A stretch of DNA of 64,000 nucleotides, from NCBI RefSeq assembly GCF_036785885.1, contig NC_092329.1:3410001-3474000 (forward strand), in the 5' to 3' direction. This DNA comes from Coffea arabica. Its lineage: Eukaryota > Streptophyta > Magnoliopsida > Gentianales > Rubiaceae. The notes under the pieces were generated by a model. It made no database searches and had not been told where the DNA came from. It saw only the letters and a program-made list of their open reading frames with translations. This document shows positions 1 to 11,300 of this stretch, piece by piece; position 1 is the first letter of the stretch; every line of letters begins with the position of its first letter. The translations under genes were made by a program, and so were the position numbers.

Positions 1-1488
1 TCCCCCATCTCATTGTTTTTTTGTGGGCAAATGGAATCCTTTTGCGTCTGTGGTACATTGGTACGTGTCTTTTAAGCTAGCACTAATTAAACTCGTTGCG
101 GGAAAAAGGTACTTGAAGAATTCTAGAGTTTTCACCAACATTTGCAAAAGAGATTGTTGAAAATTTGAAGGATATAGAAAAAAATAAGTACTGAAGCTAG
201 CTTTCGCCTGATAATTAAGCCAGACCACAAGGTGAGAACTCGGCGTCTCTTACCATTCTGGGGGGAAAAAGAAAAGGAGTTGCAACATTTATTTCAATGC
301 TTTGATAATTCACCACATTGCAAAATTGTCTAACCACCTAAATATTTCCATTAGAGCTGGTAAAATAACAGTAATCTTCTATGATCGTCGTAAAGGCAGC
401 ATTTGAGGTTCGAAACATTATAAGATTTTGTCCATCGCGTATTTAAAAATTAAATTAATGATACGTACATCTTTATTATTGTATACATGACAGAAGCATA
501 AGGCTAGAAGCCTAGCTAGGGCCGAAAAGAAATAAAAGGCTAGAAGCCTTGAACCAAAGTGGATCGAGGAGGGCTACAAGGATTTACTGCTGGCTTTACT
601 TGTAGTTAAAAAAGTAACACCATTAGTACGTATTAGCAAATGAAATGCTACACGCAATTAAGTTTCTAGCTTTATCCTTTCTCTTTTGCAATTACATTTT
701 AAATGTTTATTACCTTGTCCTTGTTCTATTTTCTTTCTCTCTTTTTCCCTCGTTTGTGTTTACCTTTCGATATATGGACCACTAGGATTCATTGAGGAGG
801 AGAATACAAAGGAGCCAGACCAAGATGTCCATTATCTATCCACCCTTTGGGGCTCCTGTGTGCTTGCCTCCATTAGATACCAACCGAATACAATATAAAG
901 GCCTAGAACATGTGGTTATGAGAGAAGGCATGACCACCATCATTTCCCTCCTCAGACTTTTGTTGAAAGCCTTGGGATCGAAGGCAGAGATCTTAATCAT
1001 CGCGTAGGGAAACCATAATCATCCTCCTGTAATTGCAGAGTGTAAAAGTGCGCCACCATAGTTCACAGAGCAAAAGAAAAGAGAGATGATATTGTTATTT
1101 ATTTTGTGTATGAGATGGTCCGAAAAGTTGACTGAAAAGTGAAAGGGCAAAAAAAAATATAAATATATATATTCATTGAAAGAGAGTGTTGAAGGTCTGA
1201 GCAGAAAGATTATTCATTTCAAGTCCCCTTTCTTTCTTTCTTTCTTTCTTTTCAAGGCTGCTTTAAGAAGGGACTTTGAAAGAGTAAAGAGGAAAACTAT
1301 GAAAAGTTGCTAAAAGCAAGCAAAGCAAGGTATGATTGTGGGTGACACCTGATCAAGAACTAGTGTTTCTTTGCTTAGAGCTAGCAAGGATTTCTTTAGA
1401 TTTCATTACATTTCCTGCTTAAATTAATTCAGTTACTTCTTGGGATTTTCAAGTGATTTAAATATATATCAGTATCATTATTCTCATA
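1..1488. other. Upstream region of the bHLH gene, no gene seen
   Basis: AT-rich non-coding DNA. A 14-base motif, AAGGCTAGAAGCCT, occurs twice, near 500 and 537. A TTTC microsatellite lies at about 1231-1252. The short open frames here are frame-random and show no recognisable protein. The right-hand part must hold the promoter and 5' leader of the bHLH gene that starts at 1489. Confidence 0.6.
1158..1170 (+). promoter_or_regulatory. TATA-like box of the bHLH110-like gene
   Basis: TATAAATATATA lies about 320 bases before the chosen ATG. If it is used, the leader would be about 290 bases. The surrounding DNA is AT-rich, so this is only a candidate. Confidence 0.3.
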
Positions 1489-4400
1489 ATGGAATCTACT
1501 TCAAAAATCCCTCATCACCACCGCCACCTCCAACAACAACATCCTCTTCAAGGTCATCAGCTTGTTGGTTCTTCTTCTACTTCTACTACTACTTTAGGCG
1601 CTTCAGGTTTTGGTGCTGCCCTAGGCTCTCATGCCTGGACCCCAAACACCAACTTGTAAGTCTCTCTCTCTCTCTCTCTCTAAAAGATACAAACGTTCGC
1701 CAACAAATTAAGCCCACAACTAAGTTTACTTTACATGAGGTAATGATGATATTTTGGCTACTTTACTACACCATTATGGATTGTTCATCGCACTTGGAAT
1801 CTATCTCTTCTTTTCCCTTTTTTTTTCACATTCTCTATTGATTTATATTTTGTACGTACGTCAATCAAAAAGTGCTTTCAAGCTCGAACTTAACTTTTTC
1901 ATGTTTTCTTGAACTCTTGAATTCGGGAAATGCCAAAAAAGAAAAAGGCTTATGATTTTATGCAGTCCACTGGAGTGTTTGGAAGAAAAAATGAGTGAAG
2001 GAATCACCAAACCACTCTTGAGTTTTAAGCTATTTCTTTATTGCTTTCACTTAACTAGGGTTTAGGGTTCTTAGCTCCACTCAATTTTTTTTTCTTTCTA
2101 TAATCTCTTTTGTAGGAATAGCGCTGGATTTGGTTCAGCTGCAAATACGGCCATCCTAAATTCAAGAAACCCAAGGCTGCAAAACGATATCCTTGTGTCT
2201 TCTCTCAATGGTTCCATGACTCAAGACTTCAGCTTCAGCTGGGCTAATGGTAGTAGAGGAAATAATTTCACCAATCAGTCTTCCCATGATTTGCAGCTTG
2301 AGATGATTAAGCGAGAGTTTTCAGAGTCCTACTCAAATTTTAGCGAAATGATTAGCAGCCCATCATCAAGCATAGAAGACGTACAGCTACCAATTCAGGC
2401 CACTGATTATAGAAGGAACGAGAACAGGGAAATAAACGATCCAAATGTTAAGCTTTTGCTTAGATCATTGTCTTCTGGAGATCGAAATAATGATTTTCAT
2501 CGATCTTGTCCCGGGGAATTGTACTGTAGTACTTCTTCTAGCTCAAGTCTGGGAGCTACACCTAAAAGAGGAACCTTCAGTCAGATATATCCTACCATAA
2601 ACGTCTCAGAGATTAATCAAACACCTTTGGCGAACTCTAGCTCGTTCCATATGAATTCCCAGGCTTTGGATCTCTTAAATTCAGCAAGATTTAGTGGGAT
2701 TTTTTGCCTGCCTATGGTAGATCAGCTCGGTCTTTCCAAGAATGGAAGCCTTTCTTACGGATATGATTACTTGAGTCAATCAATTCCAATGCCAATATCG
2801 GAACCTAGCAATGTGAGTGTGTTCTTTTTCCCTTGTGTATCTTCCTACGGCTCCAATTTGAAGTAATTCTACGCATGCATGTGTCGTTTCCTGGCCAAAT
2901 GGTGATTCATGTATACACTAATTTCTATATCGATAGTAAACATATAGTTCATGAGATGTTAAATTAACTACCTCTTTTAGTTCGTGTTGAGCATGGTAGT
3001 TCCTCTGGAAAAATCAGCCTTTATCCAAAATGGGATAGATTCTTAACATGATTTCGGTTACCTTTTCTTTTTGCTCGGATGTATTCCCTTTTCTTTTTTT
3101 TTTGTCCATCTGCCAACGTTTGACGTGACAATTTTAGACATGAATAGTAAATATTCTGATAGAAGCATTTATGTACAGTCATTTTGAAGACTGGTAAGAG
3201 AACAGACGAGATTCGTATACTACACTAGATTTCCCTTGGATGATTTGACCAGGAAAAAAAATAAAAGTGAGAATTTTTTCCTATTTCTTTTGAATAAAAT
3301 GATCCCTAATCAAAAGAAAAGCTTCTTCTTTTTCTGTAATTAAAGGCTACTTGATCAGCTTTATACTTTGTACCGATCTTTTTTTTTCTCCTTTCCTTTT
3401 CCGTTAACTTCTTTTAGAAATTCCGCCCTTTTGATTCGAGTTTGATATGATGTCTACCTAGAATTATTTAGCTAAGTTTTGCTTATTGTTTATTGAAGAT
3501 AACACCCTTAAGCTATGGAGTAACGGAAACAAAAAGGTCCGACATTAGTCTGGAACCAAAGGTACCTCAAGCAGCACCGAAGAGATCAAGATCAGAGTCC
3601 CGAGCTTCCTGCCCACCCTTTAAGGTAATGAACTATTATTTAGGTATCATCATAGAAATGCTTTTGTTTACATTAGACTAAATGAGCTTATACCCTTAAA
3701 TTTCTTCCAAAATGAAAAAAAATAAAAAGAGGAGAGAAGAAGAAGAAGAAGAATTTTATACCCTGAAATTATCCTATTTGTCATAATTTAATATGATAGA
3801 TTTTGGTTTTTGACAGTTTGCTTCTGATGAATATTTTACATTCAATAAGAGTAGAGAAGTCATTATTTGGATTGTGATTTTTCATTGAAAATTTTTTATG
3901 TTTTTCTGTGAACACATTTTTCAATCACCTTTTTATCTCACATATATCAAATTGTTACAATACATTTTTCTATAAAAATTCCAAAATATAGCAATAATCT
4001 AAACAGTAAGAATGTTTAAATCTGAGTAAAGAAGTTGTTTCAGTATATTGTCAAGGAGAATAAGTAAATGCCAAAAGGAATTCAACTTATTTCGAGGAGT
4101 CGCATTAAAGTTTGCATGTAGAATAATTTGATACTACAAGTTGGAATTAATCCGCCATAACTTTTGTTAATTGAGACTACTTTTAACCATCACATGATTC
4201 TCATATATTCACGGTATATGATTTGTCATTTGAACCAGGTCAGAAAAGAAAAGCTAGGAGACAGAATTGCAGCTCTTCAACAGTTGGTAGCACCCTTTGG
4301 CAAGGTACTTCTTTATCTTGCAAAGTAATTGGCGTTTAATCATCGAAAGACTTCATTAAAGCATAAAAGTTGTCATAGCCGTAGAATCATAGATTGGCAT

Positions 4401-6108
4401 ATTATTGATGAACAGCTGTTAGAGCTTTGCACTTCGGAGTTGCCATCTGCTGATTGTGATTCCAACATGTTGATTACTTTCTGGGGCATTGAAGTAGATC
4501 TATCATATGTACAAGGACGAAAATTCTGCTGATTTTCCCAATCACGCGCTAAAGCCTAATTTAAGTACCATCTGACTAAAGGGTGTGGATCAGGAATTTT
4601 AGTAGTCATTAGATACAGCCAAAAAACTGCATGCTTCCTCAACATGCTTAAGCTTTAAGGTTGTCTTATGGATGGCTTGGAGAGAGAACATTAAGGTTGC
4701 ATTGCATCTAGTTAATTTGTTCTTAATTAATTTCGTTTACCACGAAGAATCTATTGGTTTTCTACAAGTAATTTGTTTTATTTTCCCAATCACGTGGAAT
4801 GGAGAATATTGCAGACTGACACAGCATCCGTACTAATGGAGGCCATCGGGTATATCAAATTCCTTCAAAACCAAGTTGAGGTACCTTCTTTGCACCTTAC
4901 AGAAACATTCTTCTTCCTGGTCCCTGGTTTTTTGTGACACAGCTAGACAGCCTCATGCATAATTCCACTGCTCCTGTTACCAAAACCATGTGTATTATCA
5001 CTGCTTTTCTCTAACGGTAGCTGTACTAATCTGACTAGACATTATCTCAAATTTGTGCTGCATAATACTACTGTGTCACTGAGTACCATTAAGACAACAA
5101 TAAAATTTGCAGAGATGCCAGATTTTGGTTCATTCAAAAATCAAAAAAGAGTAAGATATTGCTACTTTTTCAATCAAGAAGACGGAATAAGCATCGCTAC
5201 TGTTCTAAGACGAATAAAAAGAGTAAGATATTTTGTGTTTGAGAAAAAAAAAATCTAGCATATACCACAACATGCATCATATATATCATCTTTAATTTGT
5301 ATATATTTGATCATGTGACTAAATTTCAACAGTTAGCACTGCCCATATGCTTGGGAAAACCATGCATTGAGCCCACAAATTTGTTCTTCTGCCTATTTCC
5401 ATAAATGATAAAACCACTCTTCGAACACGCTAAGCTAATCGGAAGAATCACCATTCATTATTAAGGAGTGAGCTTAAGTATATATAGCATCACACGCTCT
5501 AAGGAAGATAAGGACTGTTGAGGGCGACAGGTCCAGCAGCTGAACATTGATCATCATCCCCTGAGTGTGGAAACTAATTTCTTGACATATATATATATAT
5601 ATATATATTTCTGGTTTGCATAATTTCTTCTTGAGTTACGATTCTGCTCTTTATTGTAGACACTGAGCGTCCCATATCTAAAGTCGTCGCGCAACAAGTC
5701 CAGTAGAACCGTGCATGGGGTAAGCAAATGGGACGCACTTACATTTATAAAAGAAAAGAAAAAGGCGGAGAAAATTAATTTGTTTCTTTTAATTCTTGTC
5801 ATCTTATTCTCTTCTTGTTGGCATTTATTTATTTTTCAAAGGAAAAGTTAAAAATAAAAGAAGTTGCATCGCTTTTGTTTTTCCGCCTATTAGGCAGGCA
5901 GCTTGGTGTAAGAAATTGAGTCAATTGCAAGTATCTGAAAAGGTGGTGCGTTATATATTTTCAGGGTGCTGTGGAGAACGGAGGTGAAGAAAGAAAACGA
6001 GATCTCCGAAGCCGAGGGCTGTGCCTGGTGCCAATGTCGTGCTTGTCTTATGTGGCTGACGGTGGCGGGGGCGTCTGGCCGCCGCCTAGCTTCGGTGGTG
6101 GCACTTGA
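1489..6108 (+). CDS. bHLH110-like: bHLH transcription factor, bHLH110-like (7 exons)
   Basis: Exons are 1489-1655, 2116-2812, 3499-3624, 4239-4304, 4815-4880, 5660-5719 and 5965-6108. All have GT/AG borders and join in frame to a 441-residue protein. The N-terminus has a His/Gln-rich stretch and a Gln-Leu-Val-Gly-Ser-Ser-Ser motif as in Arabidopsis bHLH110. Residues 1-310 are Ser/Asn-rich and probably disordered. The bHLH region (about 318-380) includes KEKLGDRIAALQQLVAPFGK followed by TDTASVLMEAIGYIKFLQNQ. The C-terminus carries the family signature DLRSRGLCLVPMSCLSYV (residues about 407-424) and ends in a Gly-rich tail. The product should be a nuclear dimeric DNA-binding regulator. The basic region has no His-Glu-Arg E-box triad, which is usual for this subgroup. 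A Tourist-like MITE lies in the intron between exons 3 and 4. The start codon is the first ATG in the frame; it is preceded by a plausible leader. Subfamily assignment is from memory of family motifs. Confidence 0.88.
1661..1680 (+). repeat. (TC)10 microsatellite next to a splice donor
   Basis: A perfect TC repeat starts five bases after the GT of intron 1 of the bHLH gene. It is probably length-variable. Confidence 0.85.
3861..4008 (-). mobile_element. Tourist-like MITE in a bHLH intron
   Basis: The left end has TTTGGATTGTGA and the right end the decayed inverse AGCAATAATCTAAAC. The body has GTGAACACATTTTTCAATCA and CACATATATCAAATTGTTAC, shared with copies near 39.3, 43.8 and 62.7 kb. The copy at 17.2 kb carries the same body in inverse orientation. 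The strand is given relative to that best-preserved copy. This copy is decayed. Confidence 0.65.
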
Positions 6109-7631
6109 GTTAGAGGCCTCCGCCTCCATTTGGCAGCGGGTTTCCTAGCTACTATTTCAAATTGAAAAGAAAAAATTAGGCGGGGGCAACTGGGCAAGGC
6201 AGTGCTGCTGCTCAATCTTTGCCCAACATTTTGCGTTGATGCATATTTACTTCCACCTTTTGACTGCCTTTGTGAGAATGATTGCAAATTGCAAGCTTTA
6301 GTGGAGCAAATTTGGTCATTCTGAAACCAAACAGCATTGAAAAGCAAAGCCCAGGATGGACCAAGTTTGATCCATTAAGAGTCAATATATGATTGAGATT
6401 TAACACTAGCTGGAGTGGTGTCCATGATCCACCTTCATGTAAACTAGTTTCTAGTTTTTCTATTATTTTCTGAAATAAATGCCTGCTTGCCTTTCGTACA
6501 AGAATTAGATGCTTTCTTGGCTAGCAATCAAAGCGCGGGACATAAATTTGCAAGCATATCTTCTCCGCAATAAATAAATAAATTGAACAAAGAAAATTGC
6601 AATCTTATGGAAGAATACTAGGGGGAAGTGCCCACGCATTGTGCGAGTGTTTGATACCTGCCGTTAAAGAGAATTTTTCATTGGATAAATAATAGTATAT
6701 TCTAGAAACAAATAGTCATCAAATATAATAAAACTAATAATAGTACATTCTAATTGCAGCACACACTTGTACACTTTACTTTATTAATACTTTTATAATT
6801 TTACTATTCCCAAAAGATCCCTACAAATGTCATTGAAAATAGCCCAAAAGGAGACATAAATTGTTTCGGATAAAGGAATGCCCTCCAACACGGCTAGTTA
6901 TAGCAACATGTTAATTACACAACGTGTTAATATATTATTGTGTTAATTGCACAACAAAAGCCGCACTTTAATTAAATGTGTCTATAACACCATTTCAATA
7001 ATTACACCAACACACAAGTTTATATGAGCTGTACTCGATGCAAAAACGGTTACAAAATAATTTCATATTTCAGAAATACTTAGATGTCTCCATAAATCAA
7101 AATTTTAAATGTATCAAATGAGAGTATATCGATAAATATACCTAAATAAATGCTGCCCTCAATTGTACCAAAAATTTTTAAAAAAATTACACAACATTCC
7201 ATATTTCTAAAAAATCACTATTCGTATGGTTGAAATTTAAACCTCCTTCGAATGCAACTCATTCTTGTGCAGTATAAGGAAAGGACACGCAACATGGATC
7301 CCTTTCTTCTACCCTATCTCATCTTTTTGTAACTACAGCCAAATAAACCGCCCCATCTGTGAGAACGTGCCTCTATTTATAAGCGGAACTCACGCCCAAA
7401 CTTTTAACCGTACGACTTTATGAGTTCTATTTCCGCCTTGCGCAAATTCTTAAACACCATATATAACTAAGTTGAACTCAACTAACCCCACACAAAAAAA
7501 AAAGTTGAGCTAACAAGAGTGATTTGGGCACCTATATTCGTTGTCAATGAATTGAAGTCCCAAACATTTTTTATGCCAAAATTCACAAATTAATAGCCAT
7601 CCGATCCCTAAGTTCAAAACATTTATCCAAG

Positions 7632-8398
7632 ATTTGGCAGCTACTCTAATTATAATGGAATAAACAATTTCGGTTTTCATTTTTAATTGCTGTCCACATC
7701 TTTAATTTTGTAATGAACCAATCATTGATTCGCTTGTCATTGCGTAAGAAGCAAGTGATCTGGCCAGTACAATTAATCAACTTTCCACGAGCTACCTCCC
7801 AAACACAAACATTTTCCATCAACCAAATAACCTTAGAAAATAATTTTTTCTAATTACTAGCAAGATTCACAACTCAATATCACTTCATAGTAATCCGAAA
7901 ATAATTCAAAAATTATCCAAACACACTCAATATTCCAAATTTTCCAAAAAATAAAATAAAATCAAAGTTACTACTTTGAGATCATATGCTGATGAAACGT
8001 TGATCTAGTGGATAAGTTAAGACCTCAAATATTAGAAGTCTGGGTTCAAATCCCATCTATTTCCTTCTCGCTTCTTAAGTTCTACCCTTTACCTATTGCC
8101 TACAATTTTAGGAAAAAAAAACATTGGAGGTCAGATGTCCTCGTGCTTATGCCAAATTTAAAACACAAATTGGCAGCTATTCTTGACTAGAATAGCATAA
8201 ACAGTTTTGGTTTTGTAAATTGGTTGTTGTCAACATCATGATTTTCATTTTTTAATTTCTATTATGTACCAATCATTTTGTTGGCCATTGATTTTCTTGT
8301 CTTTAATTAAGGTGCAAGTTATCTAGACAGACAAATTCTCAATTAGTATAAATCAAATTTCCACCGGCAACCTCTATAACAAATGTTTTCTGCCAACG
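7632..8398 (+). repeat. Diverged direct duplication with intervening tRNA-like insert
   Basis: Copy A (about 7632-7825) and copy B (about 8168-8398) share an ordered series of blocks: TTGGCAGCTA, ATAAACA followed by a TTT-rich stretch, TTTAATTT, ACCAATCATT, TTGTCATT or TTGTCTTT, AAGTGATCTGG or AAGTTATCTAG, and a final CCACxxGCxACCTC. The offset is about 540 bases. The spacer includes the tRNA-like sequence at 7990-8150. Confidence 0.6.
7992..8130 (+). mobile_element. tRNA-derived SINE-like fragment
   Basis: A box A-like TGATCTAGTGGATAAG (near 8000) is followed about 30 bases later by the box B-like GGGTTCAAATCCC (near 8040), then a TTCTTAAG motif and an A-rich tail (8115-8124). The same order of blocks recurs at 43127-43250. 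It does not fold as a complete tRNA. Confidence 0.45.
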
Positions 8399-10189
8399 CA
8401 CAGCCTTTAGAATACAGCAAGGTTCAAAAGTCAAACTTTATAAAAAAAAAGAAAAAGAAAAAAATGGTGGGGATTATCCCCTTCCCCCTTCAATATGGGT
8501 TGGGCAGAAGTTTATACAAATTATTATTTAAAATAATTATTATAACACTTTTTATCATGTACATAAGATAAAAATTTATGTTAAAAAATATATTTGATAT
8601 AAAAAATAAATAAATTTTGTGCAAATAACAATTATTTAATCACAGCGAAAAGAGTAATTAACGATGGAGATCAGATGTGCTCATGGCTATACAGAAGAGG
8701 TCGTGATTTGATCCCATCCGTCAACTTTCAACAATTTAAGATCAAGATGGAGGTTCTAGCATCTAAAATTGGGTCCCTGGAATTTTGCGCAAGGGGACCC
8801 TGAGTTTGGCAAATTGGTGTAAGAACTAAGAAGGAACCTTATCCAGATCCTGACCATCTCGGTTGGAGTAGTCGAATACGTGGCAGTCATCCACACTTTT
8901 GGAGTGATGGATATCCTCGACCGCCGGCAGTGCGGCTCCTGTCAGTAACCTGGTGCTGATGCCATCCAAACCAGCAAACTTTTAGATCTCTCATGAAAGG
9001 TCATAAATAGCCTTGGTAATATGCTACTCCGTAGACACTTTAACATCCAATATAACTTCTTTTTTCTAGTGTTTCAAAGAAAAAGAGTGGCAAATGAATA
9101 TATATTAGTATGATTTTATATATAGAATTAGAAAGGAATTCAAAATTAAAAGAAATTAGCTATTAAGCTGTACAATAAAAAGACTCATTTTTCTTTACTT
9201 AATGTCCCTTAAAATTTTATACTTGTGGAATTTCTACTCTTTTTTTTGACATTAATTGCCATTAATATGCATTTCTAGTTGTAGGTTTTACATTTCACCA
9301 TGTTAAAGCATTTTTCAAAAGCTTTTCGTTTGACAGCATACAATTTTTTCAATGTCTTGCAACATACTTATTCTTTTCCTTGTAATTTATAAATAGGTAG
9401 TATTATTTTTATAGTTGTTAATAAATTAGAGAACAGTATGAAATTCAAAATATTTTACAATATTTATTATACCTGGCTTTTTCTTATCATTATTAGGAGA
9501 TTAGCTATATTGATGGAATGCAGGATTCCCACATGAAAAATTAAATAGTTGACTCAGATAATTATATCGACTAATAAAGTAAATACAACTTTAGTTCAAA
9601 CATCACCAACATAGATTGAGTTTTACCGAAAATGCCAACCAATATAAATTGAAAATGTGATTTAACGTATTTAATAGTTTATCATCACGATGTATTGTGG
9701 TAGAATTCGTGAAATTTTTTAGTAATTCGTCCCTTTATTTTCAATTCATTGAATTAGATCTGGTAAATTTGCATGTCTATCTAAATCCACATGGTTAATT
9801 TTTATAACTCCAAGTTGATTAAATGTTCTAAAGTTGGAGCATTTAAGTCAAGATACATGGAAAGAGTAAAAGAGAAACAGACACAAAGGCCAAATTGATA
9901 ATTCCATCAAAAGAGTCTAACGGAGGGAATCACAGAGCTTAACGGATGATCAAACCATGGGCTATATGCCAAAATGGTGTCAATGGTTACTGAGACTCTG
10001 GTCAGACGAGTGAACGCTCTGTTCCATTAAATATCTTTGCCAATAGCAAGAAACTGCAGGAGTGTATTAATCTACTAGTAGACTGCAGACTTGGTACGTC
10101 TCAGATAGGCAATACAGGAAAAGAATCTCTTATCTATTTCCTCTTCTCATACTTGGAAGACTATTTCTATTCTCTCTCTCACACCTTCA

Positions 10190-10503
10190 CTTCTTTCCTT
10201 TATCCTGTCTTCTCTGTCGGTCCCTCCCTTCCTCCCTTTTCCTCTGCAGCTGCTACTGCCTCTGCCTCCCATTTACTGCTGTAGTGAATTCCTTCCTTCT
10301 TTTTCCATTTTAATAATCTTCTTGATTTTCTCAACCTCTTTATCATTTTTGAAGATTTTCACTGAGATCTTTACTGAAATCTTGTTGGCTCTTGGAGAGT
10401 TATTGGGAATTTGAAGACTGCTGTTGTAATTGGCGACCCAAAGCCAAACTCTTGATTATTGAATTTTGTACAAGATCAGCAGCTTCTTATTGTCCAGCTT
10501 CAG
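10190..10503 (+). other. Non-coding first exon of the nuclease gene
   Basis: A CT-rich leader ends in TTCAG|GTCTGA, a good donor. The matching acceptor is TTTCAAAG at 11285-11292, eight bases before the ATG at 11301. The 5' limit is a guess. A leader intron of about 790 bases follows. Confidence 0.45.
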
Positions 10504-11300
10504 GTCTGAACACGGATGGTTCGATGACACAACTTTCATCATATATATTTTTTAAAATAGCCAAAAGTTGTTTTAAGTGAGATTATTTAAGACCATTTGT
10601 TTTCTTCATTAATTGTTTATTAATGATCTGTGATTCCGACTGTTTACCTGTGCAAAATTGAATCTTGAGTTAATTTGACTCAAGTATTATAGTGATCGAT
10701 TATAATATACGGAGGATACCGGTGAAAGAATTGAGCTGATCCATGCATGAGATTGTCCGAATCTGGCTTGAATTTAGCTAAATTTTAGAAAAACCTCTGA
10801 GAAAACTGACTGTATCTGATGGTTGTGACTCGTGAGTGTATGCGAGAAGTGGAAAAGAATGAGAAATGATTCATGCTTCTTTCATCTGAATGGAATACTG
10901 TTAACTTTGAAGTAAAAAAGATTTTCTCAGAAAGGATTTTGTAAAATATCAGTTATGTTGGCCTGCGATGAAAAAAAATTCAGGGGAATTAGAAGAAGAG
11001 ACTGTGTTTTTGCGAAGGTAAAATTTTGTTGGTAATTTATCGGCTGTTAAGTTGTTATGAATTGGGAAACATTCAACTTGGTTTCTGAATATCCTGACTA
11101 ATAATTCGGATGAAGGGTGAAAAAAGTACTTCTTCGCACTGGATAATTCTGTATTATCTGATACTAAAGTTTGCTAACCCACGTTTGTGAGGGGAAGATG
11201 GTCGTATCTTGTTAATACTTTCAATGGTGAATCTGTATTACTAGATGTTTTCCCCCCTCTCTAATTTGTTTGTTTTCTGATGCCTTTCAAAGGAGCAAAG

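Larger units (their letters stand above)
6109..10150. other. Intergenic region between bHLH and nuclease genes
   Basis: About 4 kb of AT-rich DNA without a supportable gene. It contains a diverged direct duplication (about 7632-7825 and 8168-8398), tRNA-like SINE fragments near 7990-8150 and 8660-8720, and otherwise featureless sequence. The right end must contain the promoter of the nuclease gene; a CT-rich stretch at 10160-10320 is typical of a plant leader. Confidence 0.6.

Noticed and set aside
8000-8055. Functional tRNA gene
   Set aside because: Boxes A and B are present, but no complete cloverleaf with paired acceptor stem can be drawn; a SINE-like fragment is more likely.
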